Under the pieces are notes generated by a model. It had not been told where the DNA came from, did not search any database, and worked only from the letters and a program-made list of their open reading frames with translations. Of a stretch of 64,000 bases of DNA, positions 12,146 through 22,029 are shown piece by piece. The stretch spans positions 101,752,588 through 101,816,587 of the forward strand of contig CM043702.1 in the NCBI GenBank assembly GCA_023935145.1. The letters run 5' to 3'. The stretch's first letter is position 1. Every line of letters starts with the position of its first letter. The position numbers and the translations under genes were made by a program. The DNA comes from Bretschneidera sinensis (lineage: Eukaryota > Streptophyta > Magnoliopsida > Brassicales > Akaniaceae).

Positions 12146-13234
12146 TTATTGAGGTGTTTTTACAACCGTTCTATGCCTTAGAATGCCATTTAATTCACAG
12201 ATTTTATCAAAATCCTTATTGCAAAATTCTAAGCCATTATCGGTTTGTAAAGCCTTAACTACCCTACCCGTTTGAGTTTCCAGCAACTTCTTCCACACAA
12301 CAAATTTATCCAAGGCATCTGATTTATTTCTAAGCAAATAAACCCACAATCTTCTTGAATAATCATCAATTAAAGATAGAAAGTAAAAGTTACCTCCCTG
12401 TGTTGGTGTTCTTACTGGTCCCTAAAGGTCTGAATGAATGTAGTCAAGAATCCCTTTAGACTTGTGCACTCCGGTGTTGAAGCTGACCTGGTGTTGCTTC
12501 CCAAGAATGCAACTCTCACAGAAATCTAGTTTCTTTACTTTGTCTCCTCCAAGTAGACCATCCTTGCTAAGAACTTGCAGGCCCTTTTTGCTCATGTGTC
12601 CCAAGTGAGTGTGCCAAAGGGTTGCCTTGTCCATCTCAGCCATCAAGCTTGCTGCTTGATCATTGATTTTTGTCTCTTCAATCATCTCATAGAGTCCATC
12701 GTTTCTTGCTGCCTTGATCACTACCAAAGATCCCTTTGCTACCTTGATCTTTCCTCCCTCTACTTTGTATGTATACCCCATGGAATCCAGCTGCCCCAAT
12801 GAGATCAAATTTATCTTCAAATCTGGAAGATACCTCACATTTCGCAGCAACGTTGTGACTCTATCAAACATCCTCAATTGGATGTCTCCAATCTCTCTCA
12901 CTTGGCAAGAATTGTGATTCCCCAAGAAGACCCTTCCGTCATTGATCTCCTTGAAATTCTTGAACCATTCCTTATAAGGGCACATGTGATAAGTGCTCCC
13001 GGAATCAAGAATCCACTTTACGCTGACTTGCCTCCTGCTCACATTTGAGCACATAACAAGCACATCATCTTGCTGTTCTCCTTTGGCAACCGAAGCCTCT
13101 CCATTGTTGGTGTGGCTTCTCCTCTCATCCCACATCCTCTTTTTGCAATCTTTCTTGAAATAGCCCTCTTTGTTGCAGTAGAAGCATCTCCTTCCTCCTC
13201 CAAGTCTTGTCTTGGAATGAGATCTCCCATGGTT
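12146..13234 (-). pseudogene. Copia-1 nucleocapsid, protease and integrase core
   Basis: This is in the same frame as gag, after a TAG at 13235-13237. The zinc knuckle reads CFYCNKEGYFKKDC, with Tyr where the CCHC His belongs. Protease follows with WILDSGSTYHMCP (D-S-G intact), then the GAG-pre-integrase region (LWHTHLGHMSKKGL, CESCILGKQHQ) with its H/C ligands. The integrase core is split by stops at 12422-12424 and about 12143: DYIHSDL holds the first Asp, LQTDNGLEF the second, and NGVAERMN the Glu. Confidence 0.85.
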
Positions 13235-13903
13235 CTACCCTCTACCTCTTGATTTCTCCCTGTAGTTGCCATGGTTGCTACTACAATTCCGAGTTGCTGG
13301 CCTTCCTCTTACGAACAGCCCATCACCACTTGATGTCTCCTTCATACTGGCTTTGAAATCATGTTCCCTTATGGCATTGATCACAATCTCCTTTGTTAAA
13401 GCATCCCTTCCATACTCAATAGCATTAATTAAATTATTAAAGCAATCAGGAAGAGAATTTAACAAGATAACAGCCAATTGTTCATCCAACAAAAAAATGC
13501 TATAGTTATTCAAATCTTGAACTAGCTTATTAAAAACATCAAGATTATCTTGCAACTCTGTACTAGGATCCATTTTAAAAGCAAAGATTCTTTTAAGAAG
13601 ATAAATCTTATTAGGGAGAGTTTTAGTAAGAAATAACTCATCTAGTTTCTTCCATATGACAGCCGGATCTTCCGAGTCTCCGCACTCCCTTGTGACGCTA
13701 TCCGACATATGCAAGAAAATAGTACTATAAGCCATCTTATTCATCTCGATCTGCTGGTCCTCTATGACACTTGCTAAAAAAATATCATCTTCTCCAATAG
13801 CCAAGTTCACTTTCTGTTGCATTAGAACCGCCTTGATCTTCCGCTTGCAAAGGGCAAAGTCTCCCTTTCCATCAAACTTCTCAACACAAAAATTTGAAGC
13901 CAT
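13235..13903 (-). pseudogene. Copia-1 gag
   Basis: The frame starts MASNFCVEKFDGKGDFALCKRK, of which VEKFDGKGDF.LWKRK is the typical copia gag opening; the usual Trp is Cys here. It runs 222 codons with a UBN2-like helical region (LFLTKTLPNKIYLLKRIF, LDEQLAVILLNSLPD) and ends at a TAG that separates it from the in-frame zinc knuckle. The start Met is chosen because the preceding 240 bases are leader after the PBS at 14131-14142. Confidence 0.85.
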
Positions 13904-14142
13904 CTTTTACGGACAAGATCCCTGATTTATACATTACCCATAAATGCTTTCTTCAACCTCAAGAACATAGATCGAAGATGGATCTTAACACTGTTCTTGA
14001 ATCTACCTCAAGAACACGATCAAATCTTGATCTTTACACCGTTCTTGAATCACCGAAGAAGTTGATCTTTGATTCTTGGAGTCTTGGCTCTGTCACCTTC
14101 TTGTTCTTGCTCCGATACTTAGCTGTGCAGCTCTGATACCTC

Positions 14143-15127
14143 TGTTAGAAATCATCTTGATAAGATGCCCAGGTGGTGATCTTCCAAACACCCAAGTCTA
14201 GAACGACTTGTAAAGATTTGGAATCGAAAACAGGAACAGAAAATCAAAGAAAGAAATAAGACAAGCAATTTGTTATCGAGATTCGGCAATGTGCCTACGT
14301 CCCTGTGAGTTCTTCTGAACCCTCTACACTAAATCAATGGTTCTTTACAAATACAGCAACCCTCTTCAAGAAGCTCAAGTTCTTGAAGAAACCAAGAAGA
14401 GAAGAAATGAAGAAGATAAGAACTAACAATGCTCTCTATCTAATCTAGACGTCCCTCTCTTTACAACCAGCCTCACTACAATGAGTCCCTCTTGTGTTTA
14501 TGTCTCTCACACAATTCTCTCTTGTATTATAATTGATCTCAAAGTATGTCACAAACTTGTGTTTTTCTATATGTGAAAAATGAGGCTATGGAACCCCTTT
14601 TATAGCCACCCACTTCTTGGTCATTCTTGAGATTCAATCCTCACCCTTTTCTCATGATTACCACTTAATCATGGCCCTCCATCACTCCTAAGTGGTGCTA
14701 TGCATTTTAACCTTGCACTCATGCACCTAAGAAAGGCTTAAAACAGGATGTCCATGTGTGCTTTACTTTGCCTAGCGCCTAGGTGCTCAACAGGGCGCGG
14801 TGCGGTGCTGGACAGAGTGCCTTTGCACACTCTCTGGGTGGTGCACCACTGGTGGGGAGCAGTGCAGTGCTGGGGCACTTCAGGAGGCATACATTCTGGA
14901 TGGTGCGGTGCTGGGCTGTGCGCGGTGCGATGCTGGCCATCACCTGTAGTGTGCACACACCTTCAGCTTGTGTGCAGAAGTGCACACACTAGTGCGTCTA
15001 CCCTTACCGTGCTCCAAATGTGTGCAGACCTTTAACTTACTGCAATTTAATACTCCAACCTTGGTTTAGACTTTAACCATCTTTGAACCATGTTTTGACA
15101 TGTGTAAACCTTAGAAAAATACCAACA
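14143..15127 (-). repeat. Copia-1 5' LTR
   Basis: 985 bp, highly similar to 8846-9840. Directly inside it, plus-strand CTCTGATACC (14131-14140) is the reverse complement of the initiator-tRNA-Met PBS GGTATCAGAG, so this LTR is the 5' one of a minus-strand element. Right target duplication TCTTG at 15128-15132. Confidence 0.93.
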
Positions 15128-16014
15128 TCTTGGTTATTCACGACTGCAGGTTAGTTAAATTTCGAGGATAAAATTTTTATTAGGAGGGGAGAATTGTAGG
15201 ATCCGACTTCTTTTATTAATATTTTCATCATTTATTTATTTTAATTATCTACTTAGGAAGATTTATTGTTATGTTTTGTTATGTAGAGTATCTAGCATTA
15301 GAATAGGTTGTCGTGTGACAAAACTTTGAAATGAAGTAAGAAATCTTGGGACTTAACTAAAATCTTGTGGGAATATGAGGATGAAAGATAGTAATGTAAT
15401 TAATTTTAAAGGAGAAGGTTATAAGGTAACTTGGCTTCATCTTTTGGGGTATAAAGAGGGTGATAGTGGAGGAAGAGACCTCATTTTCGAGTCTCTTCTC
15501 CAAGTCTCCAAAAAATTCCAAAGTTCTCTTTCTCTCTTCTTCTTTCTTTGATCTCTAGGTGAGATTCATGTGCTCAAACATAAGTAAGGTTTCTTCTATT
15601 CCATTTCTTGCATTTTTAAGCTTGATACTTTAGACTGTTAGTTCAAGATTTCATGAAATCTAAATCCATTGAGAAAAAGTTTAAATAAGAGATTTAAATG
15701 AAAGGATTTTTTCTTCCATCTTATCTTGTTCTTGAAACCTAAATATGTGAAGTTGAGTTTCAAGTTCTTAGGTTTTGAAGAGCTTTTGTGAAAAGTTTGA
15801 AGAAAAACAAGTTTGAGTTTCAAAAATGGGTTTTTGAGTTAGGTTTGATGATTTGAGAAGTTTTAACTTGAAATTTTGCTATAGGTAATGTAAATTTTTG
15901 ACACAAAGCTTGAGGAAACTTTGATTTTGAAAGAGTTTAAAGTTTCTTGAAGGATCAAAGGGATTTTAGGAAGGGAAAGTGTGATTTTCCTACAACTTTT
16001 GGGTTTTAGGCCTC

Positions 16015-16186
16015 AAGACCGTTGACTGTCACGATTACACAGTCAACTGTGCAAGAGGCAGAGACTTCAGGTCCTTAACATAGTCGACTATAGGCTTGGA
16101 CAGTTGATTGTGAATTTAGACAATTGACTATGAAAACCTTATGGGAGTTTCATAGTCGATTGTGTAAGTAGGACAATCGATTGTGG
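16015..16186. repeat. Cluster of near-palindromic CAGTCGACTG-like motifs
   Basis: About seven related 12-14 bp near-palindromes occur in 170 bp: GTTGACTGTC, CAGTCAACTGTG, TAGTCGACTA, CAGTTGATTGTG, CAATTGACTATG, TAGTCGATTGTG and CAATCGATTGTG. They lie downstream of the TATA-like box, so probably in transcribed LTR sequence. Diverged relatives are in the inverted remnant at 961-1100. Confidence 0.75.
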
Positions 16187-16539
16187 AGCTTTATTTTTAG
16201 ATTTTTACACCAATTTCTCTTATTCCTTTCAAATCATAAGTCCTTAAAGGTAATGCAAAGAAATAATTTGATAATCTTGATTCCTTGACTTAATTAAATG
16301 ATGTATGATTTTGGATTTCTTGGTTATTGAGTTAGTCGATATATTATTTTAGGTGAAAGTGGAGAACGTTTGAAAGGCAAGGAGGTGGTTCGGGATTAGA
16401 GCTTATTACACAAGGTGAGTTCCACCTTACTCCTAGTAAGCATGGGAAGTAAGTAACAAAAGTGAAGTAATGAAAATATGTGGAAATATAATGACTATAG
16501 TAATGATTTATACACATAAAGCATGTGTTGAAAGTGTAA

Positions 16540-16541
<2 letters not shown>

Positions 16542-16589
<48 letters not shown>
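16542..16589. repeat. (AT)24 microsatellite in gypsy LTR
   Basis: An uninterrupted AT tract of about 24 units. The homologous place in the LTR at 3138-4655 (about 3472-3495) has only a few AT/TA units. Confidence 0.95.
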
Positions 16590-16595
<6 letters not shown>

Positions 16596-17769
16596 GTATA
16601 TATGTATCTGATTATATAAACGTGTTGAGATATATATATTAAGAAGCGTTGTGTTTGATTTACTAAGAAGTGTTGTTCATGAATGCTTTTTTATGACATG
16701 ATGCATTAATAATACGTCAAATGAGGGGGAGTGATGGGTAAGGCTAATAGGCTCCATTCTACAAGGGGATAGGGAACTAAATAGAGTTGGACATGTAGGA
16801 GCCCGCCCGGGAAAGGGTGTAGGGGATCCAAATGTGGAATTGATGAGAATTATCATTAAGAAAACATATTGGTACATGGGGAGACATCCCCAATGTATTA
16901 TACTTAGCCCAATGAGGGGCAAGAGATGAAATGAGCAAGAATTGATTATTGCATTTGCATATCATTGCATTGCATTACACATGAACATTCATGAAATTGA
17001 CTCTTGAAGGGAATGTGAGTTAATATGGCCCAATGAGGGGTATGCGATGTTGTTGCTGTAGATTTGATATGTTGAAGGTGTTTGAAACTATTATGAGAGT
17101 GTGCTCTTTATTGGATACATATAATGAGGACAATTAAGAATAATACTTATAATTATGAATGTAGAAATGTATATCCTTTCTAGGTGAATTTACTTCTACT
17201 TACATATATGCTTAATAATTGAAATGAAAGGTAAATTATAAGGAATTAAATACTTGAAAACGAGTACTCCGAGTAATGTGGTTACTCGTTGAGCCTTTTA
17301 GCTCACTTCCCTCCTTTTTTTAATATTTTAGGAAAGGTTTAAGAAAACTTCAGATATTAGGTGGCAAAGCTATGAAGAAAAAGAAGTCATTAGGTGTGTC
17401 TACGTCTAAGGCATCCTCGTCCAAATCTTTTGTAGTAAAATTCAATTATTTTGTATATGTTAAATTGTAAACCCCTTGGAGGTTGTCTTATGAGACATTT
17501 CTTTTGTAAACCCCTTGGACGTTGTCTTATGAGAAATTTGTTGTATATGATTATCTAATGTATATATGTGTTATATATTATGACTATTATTATATCTTGT
17601 TTATATTATCAAACTATCTAGGTGCTTAGTTCTAAAAAGTAATTATGTCATCTCGAGTAGGGCCCACTCAAGATGCGTCGTTACATACAGTTTAGTTTAC
17701 CAATCAATTTTTCACAAAATGGAAAACTCTAATCTATAGATTATTGTCATATGCCAATTTTGTCCATGT

Positions 17770-18299
17770 TTTTTATGCCGAAAATCTACCAGGCAAATGA
17801 AGAGCCAGAATATGGTACCTATGCATGCAAAAATGAAAAAACCTAAGGAGTCACTGGAGGAACGAATGGGTTATGCCTCCGAGGGGACTCTCTAATGCCT
17901 AAGTTAGTATATGGCTTAAAAAATGAGAGAGATAGGAAGTATTTGAGTGAATTGTGAATATGTACCTTTGATTGTGAGAGCCCCCTTATATAATTTTGGA
18001 GGCAAAATTCCAATACGAAAGTAATTAATGTTTTGATTAGGATTTTCATAGGCTGGAGTGTCCTAGTAGAATTCGATTAGGGTTTCGATAGGCTGGAGTG
18101 TTTAAGTAGAATCGGGGTTTCCATAGGCTGGATTGTTTCAATAGAATTAAGGTTTTTGGTGTGAGATTATTATCTTGCCCATTTTGCAACGTATTGATAT
18201 TTGAATGATAAAACTGTATGGCTTATCAAATTACCTTTTTTCCCTTGCAAGGTGCCACGTGTCACTATGTCAATTGACAGATAATTTTCTCATACATCA
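17770..18299 (-). repeat. Tat-1 3' LTR
   Basis: About 530 bp, from the ATGCCGAAAAT block to CATACATCA, alignable with 27515-28038. Contains three to four tandem copies of a 35-40 bp word with AGGGTTTC.ATAGGCTGGAGTG. The first bases of the expected TGTTGATGC start are mutated to T-rich sequence. Confidence 0.85.
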
Positions 18300-18317
18300 T
18301 ATGCACCCCACTTCCTT

Positions 18318-18944
18318 AAGTTCAAGGCTATCCCCTTGGAGGTCTGAGTGATCCGAGTCCAAAGAGGAGGATAGCTCGGCGTTGTCTCATCAGAATTGGT
18401 GTGAAATAGGTCCGAAGAGTGGAACAGCTTGGGGCTATTTCCTCGGATTTAAGCAAGATGTAGGTTCGAGGAATGAAAAGTTCAGGCTATCTTCTTGAAG
18501 TTTTATGTGAAATAGGTCCAAGGAGTGAAACAACTCGGGGCTATCTCCTCGAAGTTAAGCAAGATGTAGGTCTGAGGAGTGAAACAACTCGGAGCTATTT
18601 CTTCATAATTAAGCATTATGAAGGTTTAAGGAGTGAAACAGCTCGAAGCTATCTCCTCGGAGTTTGATGTAAAATAAGTCTGAGGAGTGAAACAGCTCGA
18701 GGCTATCTCTTTGGAGTTTGATGTGAAATAGGTCCAAGGAGTGAAACAACTCAGGATTATCTCCTTGGAGTTAAGCAAGATATAGGTCTGAGGAGTGAAA
18801 TACTAAGGGCTATCTCCTCAAAATTAAGCATAATTAAGGTCCAAGGACTGAAATAACTCAGGATTATCTCTTTGTAGTTTGATGTGAAATATGTCCAAGG
18901 AGTGAAATAGCTTGGGGCTATCTCCTTAGAGTTTTGTTCTCTTC
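18318..18944. repeat. Tat-1 tandem array R1, 54-bp hairpin unit
   Basis: Ten to eleven units of about 54 bp share the core AGGAGTGAAACAGCTCGG followed by GCTATCTCCTCGG. AGGAG and CTCCT can pair around the core. Two unit endings alternate irregularly: TTAAGCAAGATGTA and TTTGATGTGAAATA. Since 54 is a multiple of 3, an 18-residue peptide repeat can be read on the plus strand (18473-18667), but it is not evidence of a protein. Confidence 0.88.
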
Positions 18945-19543
18945 GGAGCACTTCTTAAATATTTTTGCTATCTCTTTGGCCTAGTTTTAGGTACTTGGAG
19001 TAGATGAGGGATTGACTAAGCTGAGGGAATTTAGCCTATGCGGATGTTTGGCTTATTTAAGGAAACCTCTATTTTGATGTAGATATTAATGAAGTTTTGG
19101 GCGTTTAGCCGAAACAAGGGTGGAGGCCCATTTAACTGGGTTTGAAGGCATATTTGTTGGATTGAGGTTTATTAGCTGGGTTGAAACCTCTTGGCTAGGT
19201 TGAAGCCTATTTGCTGAATGTTGAGGCCCATGCTTGTTTTGGAAGGTTTCTAGAATCTTTAAATGGTGCGTCGGACTGTTTCACTCCCTCAGTATGCGAA
19301 ACATCACGATTCGAGCCCTTCATTCTAATTCATCTGAGTCGTTTATTTTTCTTTAAAAGGGATGGAATTCTTAAGTGGTCATCACTTCACTTTACAAATC
19401 TCACTATCAAAGAAATTTGGAGAGCCCTCACAGCTGCAGAGAACGTTAAAAGTTTTCTTAGTGTCTCAGAGTTTCTTCTTCGAAGTCTTAAAGCCTTTAG
19501 ATTTTTTTTGAATTCTAATGAGTGCTTCGTCTTTCTTATTGTT
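18945..19543. other. Spacer between R1 and the antisense gene of Tat-1
   Basis: Short words recur here: TTTAGCC/TTAGCTGGGTTGAAGCC-like phrases at 19090-19210 are loosely repeated. The plus-strand frame leading to the Met at 19544 is already open from 19211, so this stretch may be leader or an extended N-terminus. No other function seen. Confidence 0.4.
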
Positions 19544-21480
19544 ATGGCTTCTCGTTTTAGTAGTGGGTCTAGTTTTTCTGAAATCGAGGTGGATAGTTCA
19601 TTGGTTAAGTCAAATGTAGAGAAGATAATAGAAGATTTCGTGGAAGTGGTCGAGGAAATGTCTACTATTCGGTCCTCCGAGGCAGAGCGTACATTAAATA
19701 AGGTACAAGATGACTTGGCCCAAGATACTAGAGACATCAAGTATAGTGCTGAGGGTGAGCTAAATGAGCTAGGGTAGGAAAAGATGGAAAAACTTAGGGA
19801 AAAATATAAGACACAAGCCCATTACTCCTTTAAGATAGTCGAGGTAACGGAAATAGCTTGTGACAATCCTTAAGAGGACCTTTCTCATGAGCTATGTGTG
19901 TATACTCATTCTTTGAAAACTGGTCTTAGGTTTCCTCTGCATCCCTTCGTCCCTTCATCCATTTGGTTTTAAATTACTATAATATAGCCCTTCTTTAGGT
20001 TCATTTATGTTTGTCTGAGAGTTAAAGGATACATTTCTCTAGATGCCTTCAAGAGTATGTTTTTAGTGAACCACTATATAGAATACGGTTGGGTGGTTCT
20101 AAGTTAGAGAGCCAAAAAAACTGTGGTGAAAAAGAAGCCTACTTCTATGAAAAAATAAAAAGAATAGGTTCTTTTTCATCCAACGTGAAATAAACTTTGA
20201 AGTTTCGAAGGAGTGGGACTTGACATTTTTGAGGAAGTATAGACGTCCAGTACTTAGTGACATAGAGGAGAGGACCGTGAAAGATATGGTTTCTAGAGCT
20301 ATAGAGGCTTCGGTGTAAGAGAATAAAAATGACATGGCTAAGTTTGACTTTTGTCTTTATGAGGGTATAGTCCAAAGTTTTAATTCTTTCCTTTAGAATG
20401 CTTTTGGTAGACTATTATCTAATGATCTTTGGTTTGCTTATGTAGAGATGCCTTTTAATAGGTCCCCAATCTTAAAGGAAGTAAAGCGAACAAAGAAAGA
20501 AGTCCAATAATCAGAATACTGAGAAGAAGAGGAGTGAGTCATCCATGCCTTATGAGCCATCTAGTGGGAGTCACATCCTCAAGATTTCGATTGTTGTGAT
20601 CGAGGATCTTGCACCCGTTCCTCATGGCTTTATGGTTCTGGGATTACAATCCCCTTTGGGCGGTCTCTTGAGCACCGATGTTCTTCGGTCTAACTAGTTC
20701 AATAAGAGAGGGGATTCGATCATAGGGAGCCCTCAAATTGCTCATGAGCATCTGATAAAGGGCATCCCTCCCAAGGACAAAGTGGAATTAGCTTCTGAGG
20801 CTCCGGAGGTCTTGGCAAACAAAATGGAAGAGTTGGTTTCTAAGGTATAGTCTTCCTTCATTTTATCTCATTTTTTTTCATTTGCTCCAAGCTCTTTGAC
20901 TTAGCTTTCTTCGTTTTGCTTTACAGTCCAACGTGGCTACTGATGTGCTAACACATTGTTATGTTGACGTTAGCAAGAAATTAGAGAAGTATAAAGCCTT
21001 GGTGGCGGACCTGCAGTCCTCCTTCTAGGATGAAGATGTGTAATTGGCAGCCAAGGTTGAGGAGATCCAAGTTCTCAGGGCTTAGCTAGAGAGCTTTTAA
21101 AAGGTGTATAATACTTTGAACGCCCAAGTAACTGAGGCTCGGAATGATAACGTGAAGGATAAGTAGACCTCGGATGCTATGGCTATTGAATTAGAAGCCC
21201 CAATGACGAGGGCCATGGCGAAGTTCAAGCTCTCGAGGGATTTAGACGCTCTATTGAGAATGAGGGGAGAAAATGCTATCTTGTTTCCTTTGAAGACGTG
21301 GCGGCCAAGGTAGCCCTAGATTTTCCTAACTTAGACCTTTCAACGATTGAGCTGACTAATGATGAGGCCACTATTGTAGCTAAAGGAGGTTAGGAAGCTA
21401 AGGATGGAGAAGAGGCAGAGATTGAGGCCAGGAAAGAGAGTGAGGAAGCAGACTCTTTTGATTTTCTTATATTTGTGTTT
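19544..21480 (+). pseudogene. Antisense extra gene (aORF) of Tat-1, decayed
   Basis: It lies on the strand opposite to gag-pol, between pol and the 3' LTR. The first piece (19544-19777) starts MASRFSSGSSFSEIEVD and is acidic. Further on, a segment near 19895-20100 reads LKTGLRFPLHPF and then YVCLRVKGYISLDAF, resembling the N-terminal region of plant proteins usually annotated as putative plant transposon protein or gag-like (family match from memory). The distal part (about 20930-21300) reads as a coiled coil (KKLEKYKALVADLQSS, AAKVEEIQVLRA, LNAQVTEARND). Many stops break it; several are TAG/TAA where CAG/CAA would fit. No function can be assigned. Confidence 0.6.
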
Positions 21481-21594
21481 GTGTAATAGGCCATTAGTGC
21501 CTTTAACTCTATATTTTATCTTTTTATTTAGTAATTACATAGGCTTATAGCCCTTTTGTGTTTATTATTTTCAAATGCTTTATCCCTTTGAAAT

Positions 21595-21950
21595 TCTTAA
21601 ACTGAGGAGAGCTTGGGGCTTTCCTTTCGAATAATGTAGTAAAAGGAGGAGCTCTGGGCTTTTTTCTTTGTGTTAACTGAGAGATGTACCAAAGAAGGAG
21701 AAAGCTCAGGGCTTTCCCCTCGGCCTTTGCTAAAAAATGTTATGAGCAAGGAGAAAGCTTGGGGTTTTCCCCTCGTTCTTTGCTGAAGAATGTTCCGAAG
21801 AAGGAGAAAGCTTGGGGCTTTCCCCTCGGTCTTTGTTGAAGAATATTCTGAGGAATGAGAAAGCTTGAGGCTTCCCCCTTTGTTTTTGCTGAATAATGTT
21901 CCAAAGAAGGAGAAAGCTCGAGGCTTTCCCCTCGGTCTTTCGTTTATATT
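21595..21950. repeat. Tat-1 tandem array R2, 53-bp hairpin unit
   Basis: About five good and two poorer units of 53 bp, core AAGGAGAAAGCTTGGGGC then TTTCCCCTCGGTCTTTG. GGAGAAAGC pairs with GCTTTCCCC with one mismatch, giving a strong hairpin in each unit. The core resembles R1 (AGGAG..AAAGCTCGGGGCT..CTCCTCGG), so the two arrays are probably related. R2 lies just 3' of the integrase end on the pol strand. Confidence 0.88.
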
Positions 21951-22029
21951 TTAAATAGAGTAGAACTTTTATTGATAATTTTCTAAAGCTACATAGTTTA
22001 AGCAAAAAATAAAAATAAAGAGAAATATT

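Larger units (their letters stand above)
8846..15127 (-). mobile_element. Copia-1, Ty1/copia retrotransposon
   Basis: LTRs lie at 8846-9840 and 14143-15127, with a perfect 5-bp target duplication. The minus-strand order is LTR, PBS, gag, protease, integrase, RT-RNase H, polypurine tract, LTR. Integrase before RT is the copia order. The gag, protease and RT words resemble the Tork/Tnt1 group; this lineage call is tentative. It lies in the 3' end of gypsy copy b, so it is younger than that copy. Confidence 0.93.
2395..17685 (+). mobile_element. Tandem Ty3/gypsy array (partial copy a plus copy b)
   Basis: The order is truncated internal region (2395-3137), LTR (3138-4655), primer-binding site, gag-pol (4836-8837), Copia-1 insertion, polypurine tract and LTR (15195-17685). 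The pol domain order PR-RT-RH-INT and the integrase tail point to Ty3/gypsy, probably the Del/Tekay group. The middle LTR serves both as the 3' LTR of copy a and the 5' LTR of copy b. An outer target duplication cannot be tested because copy a is truncated. Confidence 0.85.
15195..17685 (+). repeat. 3' LTR of gypsy copy b
   Basis: Preceded by the polypurine tract AGGAGGGGAGAAT, it begins TGTAGGATCCG and ends CGTTACA. It is 2491 bp, about 970 bp longer than the LTR at 3138-4655. TATA-like GGTATAAAGAGGG near 15457. It carries the palindrome cluster at 16015-16186 and the (AT)n at 16542-16589. Near 17470-17530 a short segment (CCTTGGAGGTTGTCTTATGAGA) is duplicated in tandem. Confidence 0.85.

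Noticed and set aside
14131..14142. tRNA-like words (CTCTGATACC and similar near 40504 and 48117)
   Set aside because: They are 10-14 bp primer-binding sites next to LTRs, with no cloverleaf around them.
18318..18944. Direct repeats considered as a CRISPR array
   Set aside because: The 54-bp units are contiguous tandem repeats without unique spacers, in a plant retrotransposon.
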